A stretch of 23,375 bases of DNA from Gemmatimonadota bacterium (GTDB lineage Bacteria > Latescibacterota > UBA2968 > UBA8231). The stretch is taken from NCBI GenBank assembly GCA_028875335.1, contig JAPPEF010000311.1, positions 1-23,375 of the forward strand. Reading direction: 5' to 3'. The translations under genes and the position numbers were made by a program. Position 1 is the stretch's first letter; every line of letters starts with the position of its first letter. The notes below the pieces were generated by a model. The model was not told the DNA's origin. It saw nothing but the letters and a program-made list of their open reading frames with translations, and made no database searches. Shown here one piece after another: positions 7,802 to 17,288 of the stretch.

Positions 7802-8476
7802 CTAGCTGGCCTCCCGCTGGCTAGCTTGGAAGCGCACCAGCAGGGTATTGGCAAAGGCGTGGCAGTACAGCTCCACGCTCTTGAAGACCTTTTCCGCGCG
7901 ACCGGAGAGGTAGCGGTGGAAGATGATGGTCGGGATGGCGACTATGAGGCCACTGGCCGTAGTAATCAGGGCCTCGGAGATGCCGCTGGCCACAGCCGCT
8001 GGATCGCCGGCCCCGGCGCGGGCAATCGCGTCAAAGGCGTTAATCATACCCATGATCGTGCCCAACAACCCCATCAACGGGGAGAGAACGCCAATGGTTC
8101 CCAGCGCGTTGAGCAGGCGACCGAGATACATCTCGCCGGCCTCGTCGGTGGCCAAGATCAACTCTTGACGCATGTCCTCTAGGTCCGTGCGATTTTCCAG
8201 CACTAAGGTGTCGTAGCGCTTCACCAAGGCAGCGAAAATGAAGTTGAGCACGCCACTGCCTTGCCGAAACAGCTCAATAGCCCCGCTTTCGCCTTGGCTG
8301 CTGAGCACTTCCTCGGCCTCGTTGAGCTGCTGTTCGGCCTCCTCTTCGCCCGGGACCGTCAGCAGACGCCACAGCCGTTCTATGATGATGGCTAGGGCGA
8401 TCAGCAAGCAGAGCAACAAGGGCCACATGATAGGCCCGCCTTTGAAAAACTGGTCAACTAAAAAATTCTGCTCCAT
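7802..8476 (-). CDS. exbB: MotA/TolQ/ExbB-family proton-channel protein
   Basis: 224 residues from ATG 8476, with GGGAGG five bases ahead. It has three membrane helices: about residues 15-37 (PIMWPLLLCLLIALAIIIE), 122-147 and 166-190, with a large cytoplasmic loop between the first two. The second holds SPLMGLLGTIMGMINAF (Thr140) and the third GISEALITTASGLIVAIP (Glu168, Thr172/173), matching the polar residues that line the ExbB/TolQ pore. This subunit forms a pentamer around an ExbD dimer in known systems. It follows the TPR gene by 48 bp and leads an exbB-exbD-exbD set. No tonB or tolA is next to it, so the effector is probably another gene of the array. Confidence 0.96.
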   Translation of the reverse strand: MEQNFLVDQFFKGGPIMWPLLLCLLIALAIIIERLWRLLTVPGEEEAEQQLNEAEEVLSSQGESGAIELFRQGSGVLNFIFAALVKRYDTLVLENRTDLEDMRQELILATDEAGEMYLGRLLNALGTIGVLSPLMGLLGTIMGMINAFDAIARAGAGDPAAVASGISEALITTASGLIVAIPTIIFHRYLSGRAEKVFKSVELYCHAFANTLLVRFQASQREAS

Positions 8477-8524
8477 TACAACCTCCCGGTATTGTGTCCT
8501 GCTTTGCGTTGCATTGAAAGCTCG

Positions 8525-11500
8525 CTAGAGTCGGTTTTCCACGATCCATTCTCGGTGTAGCTTGGCAAAACTGACTACGTCGGCGTTTTCCGGCTTGTCC
8601 CCACCCTTTTCCTCTACTACCTGATAGTTTTCCACGGCCTGCGACCATTGGCGTGTAATTTCATAGACCAGCCCCAAGTTGCAGTACGCGGCCAATTCGG
8701 TATAGGTGCCAGGGTAATCGCGGATAATATTCTGTAGGGCTGGCACGGCTCGGTCGTAGTCTTTGGCTTCAAAGAGCTTCATGGCCTCGTTGTAGCTAAA
8801 GCTGGCCTGGATCTCGCTTAGCTCTTCCACTAGGGCTGTGGCCCTCGACGCTTCCTCGGAGTTGGAATATAGCTTGAGTACTTGCTGGTAGGCCGCCATG
8901 GCCTCGCCATACGACTGGATATTGTAGTAGTAGTCGCCGATGGTAAACTGCGCTTTGGGGGCGAATTCGCTCTCGGGGTAATTGGCAACTAGGTTTTGCA
9001 TCGCGCCTACAGCTTGCTCCATCTCTTCTTGTTCGACGAAAGACCAAGCCAACGCGTACTGCGCCGACCCGCCGTATCGGCCTTGGGGATATTTTGCCAA
9101 CAGCGCCTGGTATGCAGCCGCGGCCTCGGCAAAGGCCTGCTCGTTGTAATAGTTTTCGCCAATGAGGAAAAGCGCTTCTTCCTCGTATTGGGACTGGAGA
9201 TAGCGCTCGACAAGCTCGGCAAAAGCGGCGGCGGCCTCCCTGAACTGGGTCAGGGCCTGGAGACTGTGGGCCAGATAGTACTGGCCGTGAATGCGGTTGG
9301 CATTGCGCGGATATTTTTTGACAAAGGACTTGAAGCTCTTGGCAGCGGTGGCGTAGTCGCCATAGCTGATTTCGGCAAAGCCCTTGGAGAAGGCCAAGTT
9401 GCCGCTCTCGCCCGAATTCGGATAGCGCTTGAGACCTTGGGCAAAGATGCGGGCGGCTTCCTCGTATTTCTTTTGCTGCAACAGCGCATTGCCGATGATG
9501 GAATAGGCGCGTTCCTTGCGGTAGTAACCAGCTTGATTGTCGTCTTCAAACTGCATGTCGAGAAGCTGGCGAGCGAAGTTCTCGGCTTGAATGAAGTCCT
9601 GCTGGTCGTAATAAAGCTCGGTCAGCAGCATACTAAAGGTCGCCTGCTCTTGCGGGTCGTCCGACGCAGTAATGAGTTCTTGGTAGTAGCTAGCCGCTTC
9701 TTCTTGCCGCCCCAAGCGGATCATGCCCGCCCCCAGCGTGCGGAAGGCACTGTCCTTTATCTGGGGCGCGGGATCGCTTTCGAGCAGGGCTTTCATATCA
9801 TCCAGCGACGCCTCATAGCTTACGCGGGCCGTGGCCGTGTCGCCGACGGCGTCTTGCTGTTTAGCGACTTCGTAGTACGCACCGCCGCGGGCCAGCAGCG
9901 AATTTTGCAGGATGTGCGTGGGTGGATTCAGCGCAATGGCTTGCCCCCAAGAGTTAATCGCACCGGCGAAATTGTCCTCGGCAAAATGCACCCGAGCCAA
10001 GGTGTAGTGCATCTGGCCTTTTAGGGTGTCGTCGCCGGCTTGATCCAGGGCGCGAGCTAGGGCCTTGCGCGCCTTTTCGTACTCTTGTTTGCCCATGTAT
10101 AGCTCGGCCAACTCGACCTGCACAGTAGGCCACTTGTCCCAACCCTCTTCCACCGTCTCATAGGCGGCGATGGCGCTATCTGTATCTTGGAGGTGCTTGT
10201 AGGTAAGGCCCAACTCCATCCGCGTCGTATTGCGCAGTTCCGAATCCGGGAAGCGGTCGAGGAAGGACCTATATATCTCCTCGGCCCGTTTGAGTTCGGA
10301 CGCAGCATAGGCTATGCGGGCCAACTGCAAAAGGCCGTTAGGAGCCGCCGGATGGTCCGGATACTCGTCGACTAACCGCTGGTATAGCGGCTGCGCTGCC
10401 TCGTCTTTCTTTAGAAGTTGGTTGGCAAATCCGGCGTTAAAAAGCACGTCCGGTATCAGGACATTGTCCTCGCGCTGGCTCAAAAGCTCATCGTAGCCCT
10501 TGAGCGCTTTGGAGATCTCCGCGTCCGCTCTAGCTGAGTCTTCGCCGCGGATCTGCCGCCCGTATTCTTGGTGGCACTGGGCGATGCGAAAGAGAACCTT
10601 GTAGTGGTCAAAGCCGATGCGCCGGGCCACATCGCCATAGGCATTGAGGTATATCTCGTATTCTTGTCCCGACTTGAGGTACTCCTCCTGGTCGAAAAGC
10701 ATCAGGGCGACCGTTAGCTGTGTGCGGGCTTGAAAGAGCTTGTCCTCGACCTTTTCGATGGCGTCCTTGTACGCGGCGATGGCTGCTGTCGTGCCCTGTT
10801 CCTTCTGCACCAACTCGGCGGTGCGGATATAGCTATTTTGCACCAAGACCGGCTCAGCCGCGTACTCGACCGGGAGCACGGCATAAGAGGCGAGGGCCTT
10901 TTCGACCTCGCCGTTGCGCGCGTAGATATCGCCCTTTTTCAGGTGGGCCTTGGCGACTAACTCACGCGCCGTCTCCTTGACCAAGCCCTTGAGCTTGAGG
11001 GTGGTCATCTCGATGATTTCTTCCTCGGTCATCTGCGCGAAGTCGTAGCGGGCGATGAGGCGGTCGAGGAACTCCAGTGCATCCTCGTATTGCCCCAGCT
11101 TGTCGTAGCTCTCGGCGATCTGGAAGAGCGAGCGATCGGCGTTAGAACCTCTGGGGGCCAAGATTAACACCTGTTTGAAGCTGGCGATGGCTTCCTCGTA
11201 GCGCTCCAATTCATAATAAGACCACGCTCGATCGTAGTGAACGGATGACTCGTAGAGGCTGTGAGGAAAGCTGCGCAGCAGCGCGGCCCCTTGCTCAATG
11301 ACCTGCTCGTACTCCTTGAGTTGGTAACTCGTCTGGATCATCTGGTACTGCGCCATCACTCGGGTGCGGTCATCGACGCGCTCGTCTGCAGCTAGCGTGC
11401 GGAAGTGGTCGCGGCTCTTGTTGAGATCTTGCAGCGCCTCCTCGTAGCGAGCGTCAGCCTCGGCTTCTTTTTTCTCTGAGCGCAAAAACTGCGAGCGCTG

Positions 11501-11797
11501 CAATTTTTCGAGACCTAGCTTGTTGTAGGTATTGCCTAGCTGGTAGGTGGCACCCACGCGCACCGGCAGAATGAACTCGTCAACCGCTACGGTTACATCC
11601 TCCACGTTGATCATGGCGTTGCTCTCCGTGGAGAGAATGACCTCATAGCGCTCAATGGCTCTGTCGTAGTCCCCCAGCGCATAGAGCTTCTGACCTTCTT
11701 CAAAGCGATCTTGCAACTCCACCGGCGAGAAGAAACGCGTGCTCAGGCTGGCAGCCACACCGACCGCTGCGATCAGCAGTAGATTTACCAGAATCAT
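8525..11797 (-). CDS. Large periplasmic TPR-repeat protein with N-terminal membrane anchor
   Basis: 1,090 residues from ATG 11797, with AGGAG nine bases ahead. The N-terminus (MILVNLLLIAAVGVAASLS) is a single hydrophobic helix with no clear cleavage site, so an inner-membrane signal anchor is likely. The rest is helical: I count about 23 tetratricopeptide-like units, for example YALGDYDRAIERYEVIL, YELERYEEAIASFKQVLIL and YNIQSYGEAMAAYQQVLKL. The most regular ones form a block in the second half, with YP-x(2)-S/G ends typical of YbgF/BamD-like and Sel-like TPRs. Such long superhelices act as scaffolds. Being just upstream of exbB, and without TonB or TolA here, it could reach across the periplasm from motor to outer membrane. 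SprE/PorW and Glt TPR proteins are comparable in role only. Confidence 0.92.
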   Translation of the reverse strand: MILVNLLLIAAVGVAASLSTRFFSPVELQDRFEEGQKLYALGDYDRAIERYEVILSTESNAMINVEDVTVAVDEFILPVRVGATYQLGNTYNKLGLEKLQRSQFLRSEKKEAEADARYEEALQDLNKSRDHFRTLAADERVDDRTRVMAQYQMIQTSYQLKEYEQVIEQGAALLRSFPHSLYESSVHYDRAWSYYELERYEEAIASFKQVLILAPRGSNADRSLFQIAESYDKLGQYEDALEFLDRLIARYDFAQMTEEEIIEMTTLKLKGLVKETARELVAKAHLKKGDIYARNGEVEKALASYAVLPVEYAAEPVLVQNSYIRTAELVQKEQGTTAAIAAYKDAIEKVEDKLFQARTQLTVALMLFDQEEYLKSGQEYEIYLNAYGDVARRIGFDHYKVLFRIAQCHQEYGRQIRGEDSARADAEISKALKGYDELLSQREDNVLIPDVLFNAGFANQLLKKDEAAQPLYQRLVDEYPDHPAAPNGLLQLARIAYAASELKRAEEIYRSFLDRFPDSELRNTTRMELGLTYKHLQDTDSAIAAYETVEEGWDKWPTVQVELAELYMGKQEYEKARKALARALDQAGDDTLKGQMHYTLARVHFAEDNFAGAINSWGQAIALNPPTHILQNSLLARGGAYYEVAKQQDAVGDTATARVSYEASLDDMKALLESDPAPQIKDSAFRTLGAGMIRLGRQEEAASYYQELITASDDPQEQATFSMLLTELYYDQQDFIQAENFARQLLDMQFEDDNQAGYYRKERAYSIIGNALLQQKKYEEAARIFAQGLKRYPNSGESGNLAFSKGFAEISYGDYATAAKSFKSFVKKYPRNANRIHGQYYLAHSLQALTQFREAAAAFAELVERYLQSQYEEEALFLIGENYYNEQAFAEAAAAYQALLAKYPQGRYGGSAQYALAWSFVEQEEMEQAVGAMQNLVANYPESEFAPKAQFTIGDYYYNIQSYGEAMAAYQQVLKLYSNSEEASRATALVEELSEIQASFSYNEAMKLFEAKDYDRAVPALQNIIRDYPGTYTELAAYCNLGLVYEITRQWSQAVENYQVVEEKGGDKPENADVVSFAKLHREWIVENRL

Positions 11798-11814
11798 GGT
11801 GTCAATCTCCTAGC

Positions 11815-14733
11815 CTAGAACCCGGCCACAATATCAAAGAACAGGCGCGAGTTGTCGAAGCTATCGGAAGCGCGAGTGGCATCGTCGTACTCCCGGCTAG
11901 TTCTAATGAAGCCGAATTGGGAGGCGAGGGCATAGCCGTAGTGATCCGAGCGGTTGCTCATCATCAGCACCACCGTCCACTCCTTAAAATCCTTGCTATC
12001 ATCCACCCGGTCCAAGCTAGTGTGTCGCCAGAAAGGAAAGCCCTGAAATCCGAGTTGCAGATTGGACTTGGCCGTCAAGTCGAAGCGGGTCCTGATGATC
12101 GGCGCGTAAATCGAGAACGAGCGAATACGGCCTTCGCCAGTAGCGTCTTCGAGTATGCTATCATGCTCGCGCAAAAACAGGTGCTTGAACATCGGGCGGA
12201 TGTTCAGGTTACCGGCGTTAATCGTATAATCGAGCCGGTTGACCATCGTAAAGGTCGAGAGCACACCCACTTCCTGCTGGGTGCCGTCGTCGAACTCGTC
12301 CTCGGCTTTGCTGTTGCGAATCCACTGGACGCTGTTGATGACGTTGAGGTTGGAAAACTGCCTAAAGGTCGAGCTGAGGAACAAGGTGTTGACCAAGCTA
12401 TTGCGCATGTTCAGCGGATCGACATCCGGCGGGAAAACCTGGGAATTGAGATCCCGCGCCTCAATCATCGGGCCTTTCAAGTGCGGGACGGGGCTAGGTA
12501 TCCGCTGGGTAAAACCCACGTCTTCCCAGACGTACACGTCGTCGCGGATATCGTCTTGGACCTGCTTAATATCCTCGTTGATGCGAATTTTCCCCAGATA
12601 GGGCGAGGTGAAGTTGTGCTCGTAGCGGGCGTAGATAGCCTTGGCCTTGCTTCCGCCAGCCGGCTCCTTCATGGTGTAATAGCCGACAGAAGCCCATTTG
12701 CCCCAACGCCCCAAGCCTTTCTTCGTGGCCACCAAGTGAGCCCCTCGGCGGTCCCGTGGGTAGGGATAGTCGGGCAATGCGTCGTTTTCGCGGTAATCGA
12801 CTACGCCGTTGTTGTTGAAGTCGATGCCGTAGATGAAATCCGGCGGATCGGCGTCGTAAAAGAGGATCGGCTCGGTCCAGTCGGGGATACCGTTGAAATT
12901 CTGGTCGCTGTCCGGAATTAGGTCGTTGTTTTCGTCCAAACCGGGGAAAATGCCCGAATCCGACTTCTCCGCACTGGGTAGTTCGTTGATCATCTCGTCT
13001 GGCCACTGATCGTTGTCGTCATTATCGGTCATGACAAACATTTCCTGCATCTGTGGACACACAAAGCAATCGTCGCTAAAGAAGGGTACGCCGCCGCGGA
13101 TGCTGTCGTAGTTTCCGCTGTAGTCCGGATCTAGGTTGAAAATTTCGCCGCCTATCTCGATCGGGCCTACTTCCTTTTGGGCCGTGAGGAAATAGCCGAG
13201 GGATCGCTTGTCAAAACGCTTGCCGGCATTGCTGCCCACTGGGAACAGGAAGTACTGGGGATTGGCGACCAACTCGCCCTTTACTTTTAGTCCTTTGAGA
13301 CTTAAGTCCCAGTCCAATCCATAGAGCGCCTGACCGGTGGGGATGCCGTAGTCGAACTCGACCACCTTGCGGCCCGAGTCGCTGCCGTCGGAGCGCATGA
13401 CCGTATAGCCTACTCGGGTCGGATCGAGCAGATCCCACTTGTATTGCAAAAACGGCTGCGCCTGAGTAAATGTCGGATCCGGCACCACTGGCCAGTGCTG
13501 GAAGGCGTCGGGATTTTCTACTAGCACATCTTCGAGCGGTTTGGTTGCGTCGTCGCCTTTTAGCCCGGTAAAAGGGTTGACGTAGCTCCTGCCGCCCGGA
13601 GCGTATCTGTCGTCCCCCTCAGCCACTTTGTCCACGTTCTTTTGGTGGGCCCGCTGGTCAAAGAACAAGTGCTGTTGGCGCACCAAAATGCGATAGTCGC
13701 CTTCTACATCGGCCAAGAAGCGCACGGACTTCATCGTCAGACCCGGCGCAAAGTCGTCGGGATCTGCGGAGTACTCCGCGGCATCCGGCAGGTTGAATTG
13801 CGGCATTTGGAAGCGGAAGACCACTTGGTCGCCGCCAGCTACGATCAGCCCACCCTCGGCCCCGCCAACCGGATCTATCATCTTCAGGCTCGAGTCGTAC
13901 TCGGGATCGCCTTCAATGCTGGTCAGGCGCACTCGCTGCCCCTGCGACTCGCCGATGACCACCACATCTACGTCATAGACGGTGGCCGTCCGGCCTACAT
14001 CGTCGGGCGAATCGTCTTCTATAATGACTTCGACAAAAGAAGGCGGCAGCATGCTGTAGGGGGTATCGCCCTTGAGGAAGGAGCCGTTCTCATCGGCGGT
14101 ATTGGCCATGTGCTGATTGAAGTACGTGGCACCCATGCGCAGCACATTGCCCAGCTTGGTCTCCCAGTGGCCACCAAAGATCAACACCGGCGAGGTCTCC
14201 CTAGTCGCTTTGAAGGTCGAAAACTTGGCGGCACCCAACATGTCGCCACCTTGGCTCAGCATCAGGGTGAATCTGTTGTCCGAGGAAGCGCCGTCGAGCA
14301 AGATGCCATAGAAGCGCGGGTCGCTAAAGGTCAGATCTGAAAACTTAGCGCGGATGTCCTCGCCCAAGGTCACTCGGTAGTTCCAACCCTTGTACGAGTC
14401 GTTGAGCATCACCAAGTTGGCAAACCATCCTAAGTAGTTGGCCGTACGAGTGTTGATATTACTTTCCCCAGGGCGGGAAAATTCCCAAGAGAAGACATTG
14501 AAACCGCGCGACAGGTAGTTGCCTAAGCGGTCGTAGCGATTGCGTGCGTTGATCACCGAAGGATAGGGATCGTACTCCTTGCGCCCGTAGTTCAAATACG
14601 GTTCGGGATGGCCGAGGTTGAGGAAATCCCGGTTGCGCAGAAAGGTTTGCGCCTCGGCTTCGGCACCCAGCATTCCCAACCCAACAAACGCTAGTAGCGC
14701 GGTCCTCACCAGGCTTTTTATCGCATTACTCAT
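11815..14733 (-). CDS. Large outer-membrane beta-barrel protein Omp2 with calcium-binding insert
   Basis: 972 residues from ATG 14733, preferred to ATG 14748 because GAGGA sits eight bases ahead. A signal peptide ends near GAEAEAQ. Alternating strands run throughout and the last residue is Phe (FFDIVAGF), as expected for a BAM-folded barrel. It matches Omp1 (18727-21696) from end to end: YLNY, DRLGNY, the DDSPD block with VRLTS, FDYGIPTGQ near residue 458, and KQVQDDI. At about residues 566-661 there is an Asp/Asn-rich stretch (DNDDND, DQNFNGIPDW, DFNNNGVVDYREND) resembling thrombospondin type-3 or EF-hand-like calcium loops. There is no TonB box or plug. The gene is 17 bp upstream of the TPR gene. 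No named family is recognised; outer-membrane location is well supported, the role is not. Confidence 0.82.
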   Translation of the reverse strand: MSNAIKSLVRTALLAFVGLGMLGAEAEAQTFLRNRDFLNLGHPEPYLNYGRKEYDPYPSVINARNRYDRLGNYLSRGFNVFSWEFSRPGESNINTRTANYLGWFANLVMLNDSYKGWNYRVTLGEDIRAKFSDLTFSDPRFYGILLDGASSDNRFTLMLSQGGDMLGAAKFSTFKATRETSPVLIFGGHWETKLGNVLRMGATYFNQHMANTADENGSFLKGDTPYSMLPPSFVEVIIEDDSPDDVGRTATVYDVDVVVIGESQGQRVRLTSIEGDPEYDSSLKMIDPVGGAEGGLIVAGGDQVVFRFQMPQFNLPDAAEYSADPDDFAPGLTMKSVRFLADVEGDYRILVRQQHLFFDQRAHQKNVDKVAEGDDRYAPGGRSYVNPFTGLKGDDATKPLEDVLVENPDAFQHWPVVPDPTFTQAQPFLQYKWDLLDPTRVGYTVMRSDGSDSGRKVVEFDYGIPTGQALYGLDWDLSLKGLKVKGELVANPQYFLFPVGSNAGKRFDKRSLGYFLTAQKEVGPIEIGGEIFNLDPDYSGNYDSIRGGVPFFSDDCFVCPQMQEMFVMTDNDDNDQWPDEMINELPSAEKSDSGIFPGLDENNDLIPDSDQNFNGIPDWTEPILFYDADPPDFIYGIDFNNNGVVDYRENDALPDYPYPRDRRGAHLVATKKGLGRWGKWASVGYYTMKEPAGGSKAKAIYARYEHNFTSPYLGKIRINEDIKQVQDDIRDDVYVWEDVGFTQRIPSPVPHLKGPMIEARDLNSQVFPPDVDPLNMRNSLVNTLFLSSTFRQFSNLNVINSVQWIRNSKAEDEFDDGTQQEVGVLSTFTMVNRLDYTINAGNLNIRPMFKHLFLREHDSILEDATGEGRIRSFSIYAPIIRTRFDLTAKSNLQLGFQGFPFWRHTSLDRVDDSKDFKEWTVVLMMSNRSDHYGYALASQFGFIRTSREYDDATRASDSFDNSRLFFDIVAGF

Positions 14734-14784
14734 GGCAGCTATCCTCATTCAGTAATAGAAATTCTGCTTCAGTCGCATTCCAAC

Positions 14785-15645
14785 TCAGTGCTGGCGATAA
14801 CCAACGCTGAACCGATGCACGCCTCCATAGCCGGAGAGGTGTAGGGGGTATGAATAAGCATAATCGAAATGCCATTGCTTATAGTTGTGACCAAGCCCCA
14901 CATTGAGCTCTCTCTCGTCAAAACCCGAACCAACCGCGGTCCCACCCATGCGGAACCGAGCGCCGTTGAGACTCACCGTCCGCGTCTCGTACCCCATCCT
15001 GAATTCAGTTCGCTCATCGCGGCGCACAATGTCGAGCAGGACTTCTCGCCCCGCTAGGTTGAGTAAGGCCGCCGCAACTACGGCCAGCTTTTCTTTACCT
15101 GCAGCTTGGCCGCCCGCGGCGATATTTGCGCCGTTTAAGCCTTTGGCGACCAACGCCAAGCGCAGGTACGCCCACGGGTGTATGAAACCCACTTCCCAAG
15201 TTGCACCTACATCGAGGTGCCAAGCCCGGTGCGACAGATCGCCAGCTTTCCAAGCGCTAGTGCGCAAGCCGCCGCCCAAGGCGAATCGCTCGTGCAACGG
15301 CCGTCCGTAGCCCAAGGCAATCACTTCTTCGCGCCAGCCGTCAGCACCGAGAAACGAAAGGCCCAGTTGGAAGCCCCCACCCCGCAAGGGCCCGGTTACC
15401 GACAAGCCGTTTAGGGCTGGGCTTTGGTCCAACCCAGGATAGAGCAACGCGTGCGTCGTGCCAGCCTGCCATTTTTGCTGCTGGGCATTGCCAGCCGGAT
15501 TGTACCAAACGGCCTCAGCCGTCTGAATACTGGCAGCGAAAGCTCCGCCCAGTGCCGTACTCTGGGCACCCCGTCCCGCAAATTCAAAAGCTGCGCTGAC
15601 CGGGGAGACTAAGGCCAGCAATAGGACGCTAGTACGCCACCACAA
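14785..15645 (-). CDS. PorV/PorQ-like outer-membrane beta-barrel protein
   Basis: 286 residues, TTG start at 15645 with GAGG five bases ahead, overlapping the previous gene by 17 bp (likely coupled). A signal peptide ends at PVSA before AFEFAGRG. The mature start GRGAQSTALGGAFAA followed by AVWYNPAGNA is the signature of the PorV/PorQ/UPF0164 barrels related to FadL (family form 'ARxxGLGGAxxA...WNPAGL'). The rest is amphipathic beta with turns such as GFIHPWAYLRLAL and NYKQWHFDYAYSYP, ending GYRQH. In Bacteroidota PorV is the outer-membrane shuttle that receives type IX cargo, and here its gene directly follows one whose product ends in a FlgD-like Ig domain. The homologous family is clear; service in a real type IX system is not shown, as no SprA is in the window. 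Confidence 0.8.
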   Translation of the reverse strand: MWWRTSVLLLALVSPVSAAFEFAGRGAQSTALGGAFAASIQTAEAVWYNPAGNAQQQKWQAGTTHALLYPGLDQSPALNGLSVTGPLRGGGFQLGLSFLGADGWREEVIALGYGRPLHERFALGGGLRTSAWKAGDLSHRAWHLDVGATWEVGFIHPWAYLRLALVAKGLNGANIAAGGQAAGKEKLAVVAAALLNLAGREVLLDIVRRDERTEFRMGYETRTVSLNGARFRMGGTAVGSGFDERELNVGLGHNYKQWHFDYAYSYPLHLSGYGGVHRFSVGYRQH

Positions 15646-17287
15646 AAGTACCTCGGCGCGCCTTATCGCTTCCTTCTATCCCAACCTCATACAGATAGAG
15701 TCCCGGCTCGACAACCCGACTGCTCCCATCGCGACCGTCCCACTCGAACTGATAGGTCCGGGCGCTTCCAGTCTGCGCCAACTGGCGAATCGGCCGACCG
15801 GTCAAGTTGTAAATTTTTAGCACGACTTCCCGGCCCTCTTCGATATTGCCAACGACGAAGGCAAAGCGCGCATACTCGTCTGCAAACGGCGAAAACGGGC
15901 GCGGCTGCACCTGCACTTCGCCCAAGAGCTGCAACGGCGTTCCCGCAGCCAGTACCGTCCAAGTGGCACCCGGCATTTCTTGCCCCTGCTGCCAGTTCAC
16001 GTAGCCGTCTCTGTCGCCTTGGGCCTTGTTGCCAGCCTCAAAGCGCATGGCGGTCTTGTCCCGCACAAAGAGCGCCTGCCCCTCAATTTCGACGGTCGCC
16101 ATTGCGTTGATCTGCTCGCCAGGTGCAAGCTCTATTAGCATCCCCTCCCGATCCGGCGTCGGGCCCCAAGTGTAGCCCTCTGTGGGCACGAGTTCCCGAC
16201 CATCGACGCGCACGGCTGTTACGCGGAGTAAGGGGCCTTGTACGCGCAAGAGATCGACTCCATAATCATCCACACCAGTCACAATCTCCACCCGGTAGAT
16301 CAGCGTCTCTTCCTCGCCCTTGCGCAGCGAATCGGATACGGCCACCTCTGCCAAGAGCTGTTGGGCGACCAAGACTTGATCGTAGTCAATGGCAATGCGC
16401 TCGAGCGCCGGACTGACATAGGGGGCTGAATTTGTCAGGCGGGCCCGATACGCCAACCGCGCGACCGGCTCGTCTCCGCTGTAGAAAAACTCCCCGTCTG
16501 TGTGCGCCGCAACGCTTCCCCAAGGCTCTTCGGCACTCCCTTCGGTAGTTCCGCGCACCTGCAACTCAATACCCGTGCGCTCCGGACGCTCTACTTGCCA
16601 GCGAATCTGCCCTACGTTGACCGGCGTAGGCGGAACGAAGCTATCCTCTATGAAGCCTTCGCTAACGTAGCCCACGCCGAACACCTCAATTTCTCCAATG
16701 GCGACCCAGTTGCTGCGGTCTTGGCGGATCAGTGTCAGCCGCACAAAGCGCCCCTCGCGCGGTATCGCCTCACCGCGCTCGTCAATCGCGGCCCAAGTAG
16801 AATCTGCGCTCGTATCTACATTGAGGACGAAATTGTCCGGCTGTTCGGCCAAAAGACGCCAAACTTGCGGTGCAACTTGGGTGGCTGTTTCGAGCCTGTA
16901 CCCACGCATGAAATACTCGGGCTGGTTCAACGCCGTCTCGCCAGCTAGCACACGCACCCGCTTGATCGCCCGGTCCAGCCCGAGATCGACAGTAAACTGC
17001 TTGTCGAACACGTGATTGGTGCCCGAGATCCACTCGCTCCGCACGAGGTCAATCGCGCCGTCGGTTAGAGGCACAGGCTTGTCGAAATCGTCTATCACCG
17101 ATTGTCCTAAGGCCACGTTTACATCCTCGTCCAACTGCGCCAGAATGACGAGGCTATCTGGATGCACTTGTACGCCTTGGGTCGTTCCCAAGGCGAATGT
17201 ATCGACCGCATCCACCACCCAAGTTTTTAATTCAGCACGGCACGGACTGAATTCGAGCAATAGCAAAAGTGCGCCCAGCCTCAGCAC
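15629..17287 (-). CDS. Surface protein: discoidin-like domain, then C-terminal FlgD-like Ig domain
   Basis: 552 residues from GTG 17287, one base after the upstream stop. Signal peptide MLRLGALLLLLEFSPCRA. Residues about 55-210 look like an F5/8 type C (discoidin) jelly-roll: VFDKQFTVDLGLDRAIKRVRV and FVRLTLIRQDRSNWVAIGEIEVFG. The middle is beta-rich, with no catalytic motif. Residues about 460-552 form a FlgD-like Ig domain (FSPFADEYARFAFVV, VVLKIYNLTGRPI, WDGRDG, GLYLYEV, ending RRGTFVVAY), which is the usual shape of the type IX or Por-like C-terminal sorting/anchoring domain in FCB bacteria. It is followed by the overlapping PorV-like gene. It is likely exported to, or held at, the cell surface as cargo or as a part of the machine. 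Domain calls are by eye. Confidence 0.8.
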   Translation of the reverse strand: MLRLGALLLLLEFSPCRAELKTWVVDAVDTFALGTTQGVQVHPDSLVILAQLDEDVNVALGQSVIDDFDKPVPLTDGAIDLVRSEWISGTNHVFDKQFTVDLGLDRAIKRVRVLAGETALNQPEYFMRGYRLETATQVAPQVWRLLAEQPDNFVLNVDTSADSTWAAIDERGEAIPREGRFVRLTLIRQDRSNWVAIGEIEVFGVGYVSEGFIEDSFVPPTPVNVGQIRWQVERPERTGIELQVRGTTEGSAEEPWGSVAAHTDGEFFYSGDEPVARLAYRARLTNSAPYVSPALERIAIDYDQVLVAQQLLAEVAVSDSLRKGEEETLIYRVEIVTGVDDYGVDLLRVQGPLLRVTAVRVDGRELVPTEGYTWGPTPDREGMLIELAPGEQINAMATVEIEGQALFVRDKTAMRFEAGNKAQGDRDGYVNWQQGQEMPGATWTVLAAGTPLQLLGEVQVQPRPFSPFADEYARFAFVVGNIEEGREVVLKIYNLTGRPIRQLAQTGSARTYQFEWDGRDGSSRVVEPGLYLYEVGIEGSDKARRGTFVVAY

Positions 17288-17288
17288 T

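Noticed and set aside
6940..8476. Calling the set tolQR or a TonB system by name
   Set aside because: No TolA, TolB, Pal or TonB neighbour supports either; only the ExbB/ExbD families are certain.
8477..8524. Possible promoter in the TPR-exbB gap
   Set aside because: CACAAT-like -10 has no convincing -35; the gap only clearly holds the exbB ribosome site.
8996..10024. Plus-strand open frame of 342 codons
   Set aside because: Antisense shadow of the TPR gene; biased third positions on the other strand keep it open, and no family features are seen.
11917..12921. Plus-strand open frame of 334 codons
   Set aside because: Antisense shadow of Omp2; the minus frame has a signal peptide, matching paralogue and terminal Phe.
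14734..14784. Possible internal promoter before Omp2 (TTGGAA with TCTATT 18 bp on)
   Set aside because: Both boxes match consensus poorly; the gap is short and cotranscription explains the layout.
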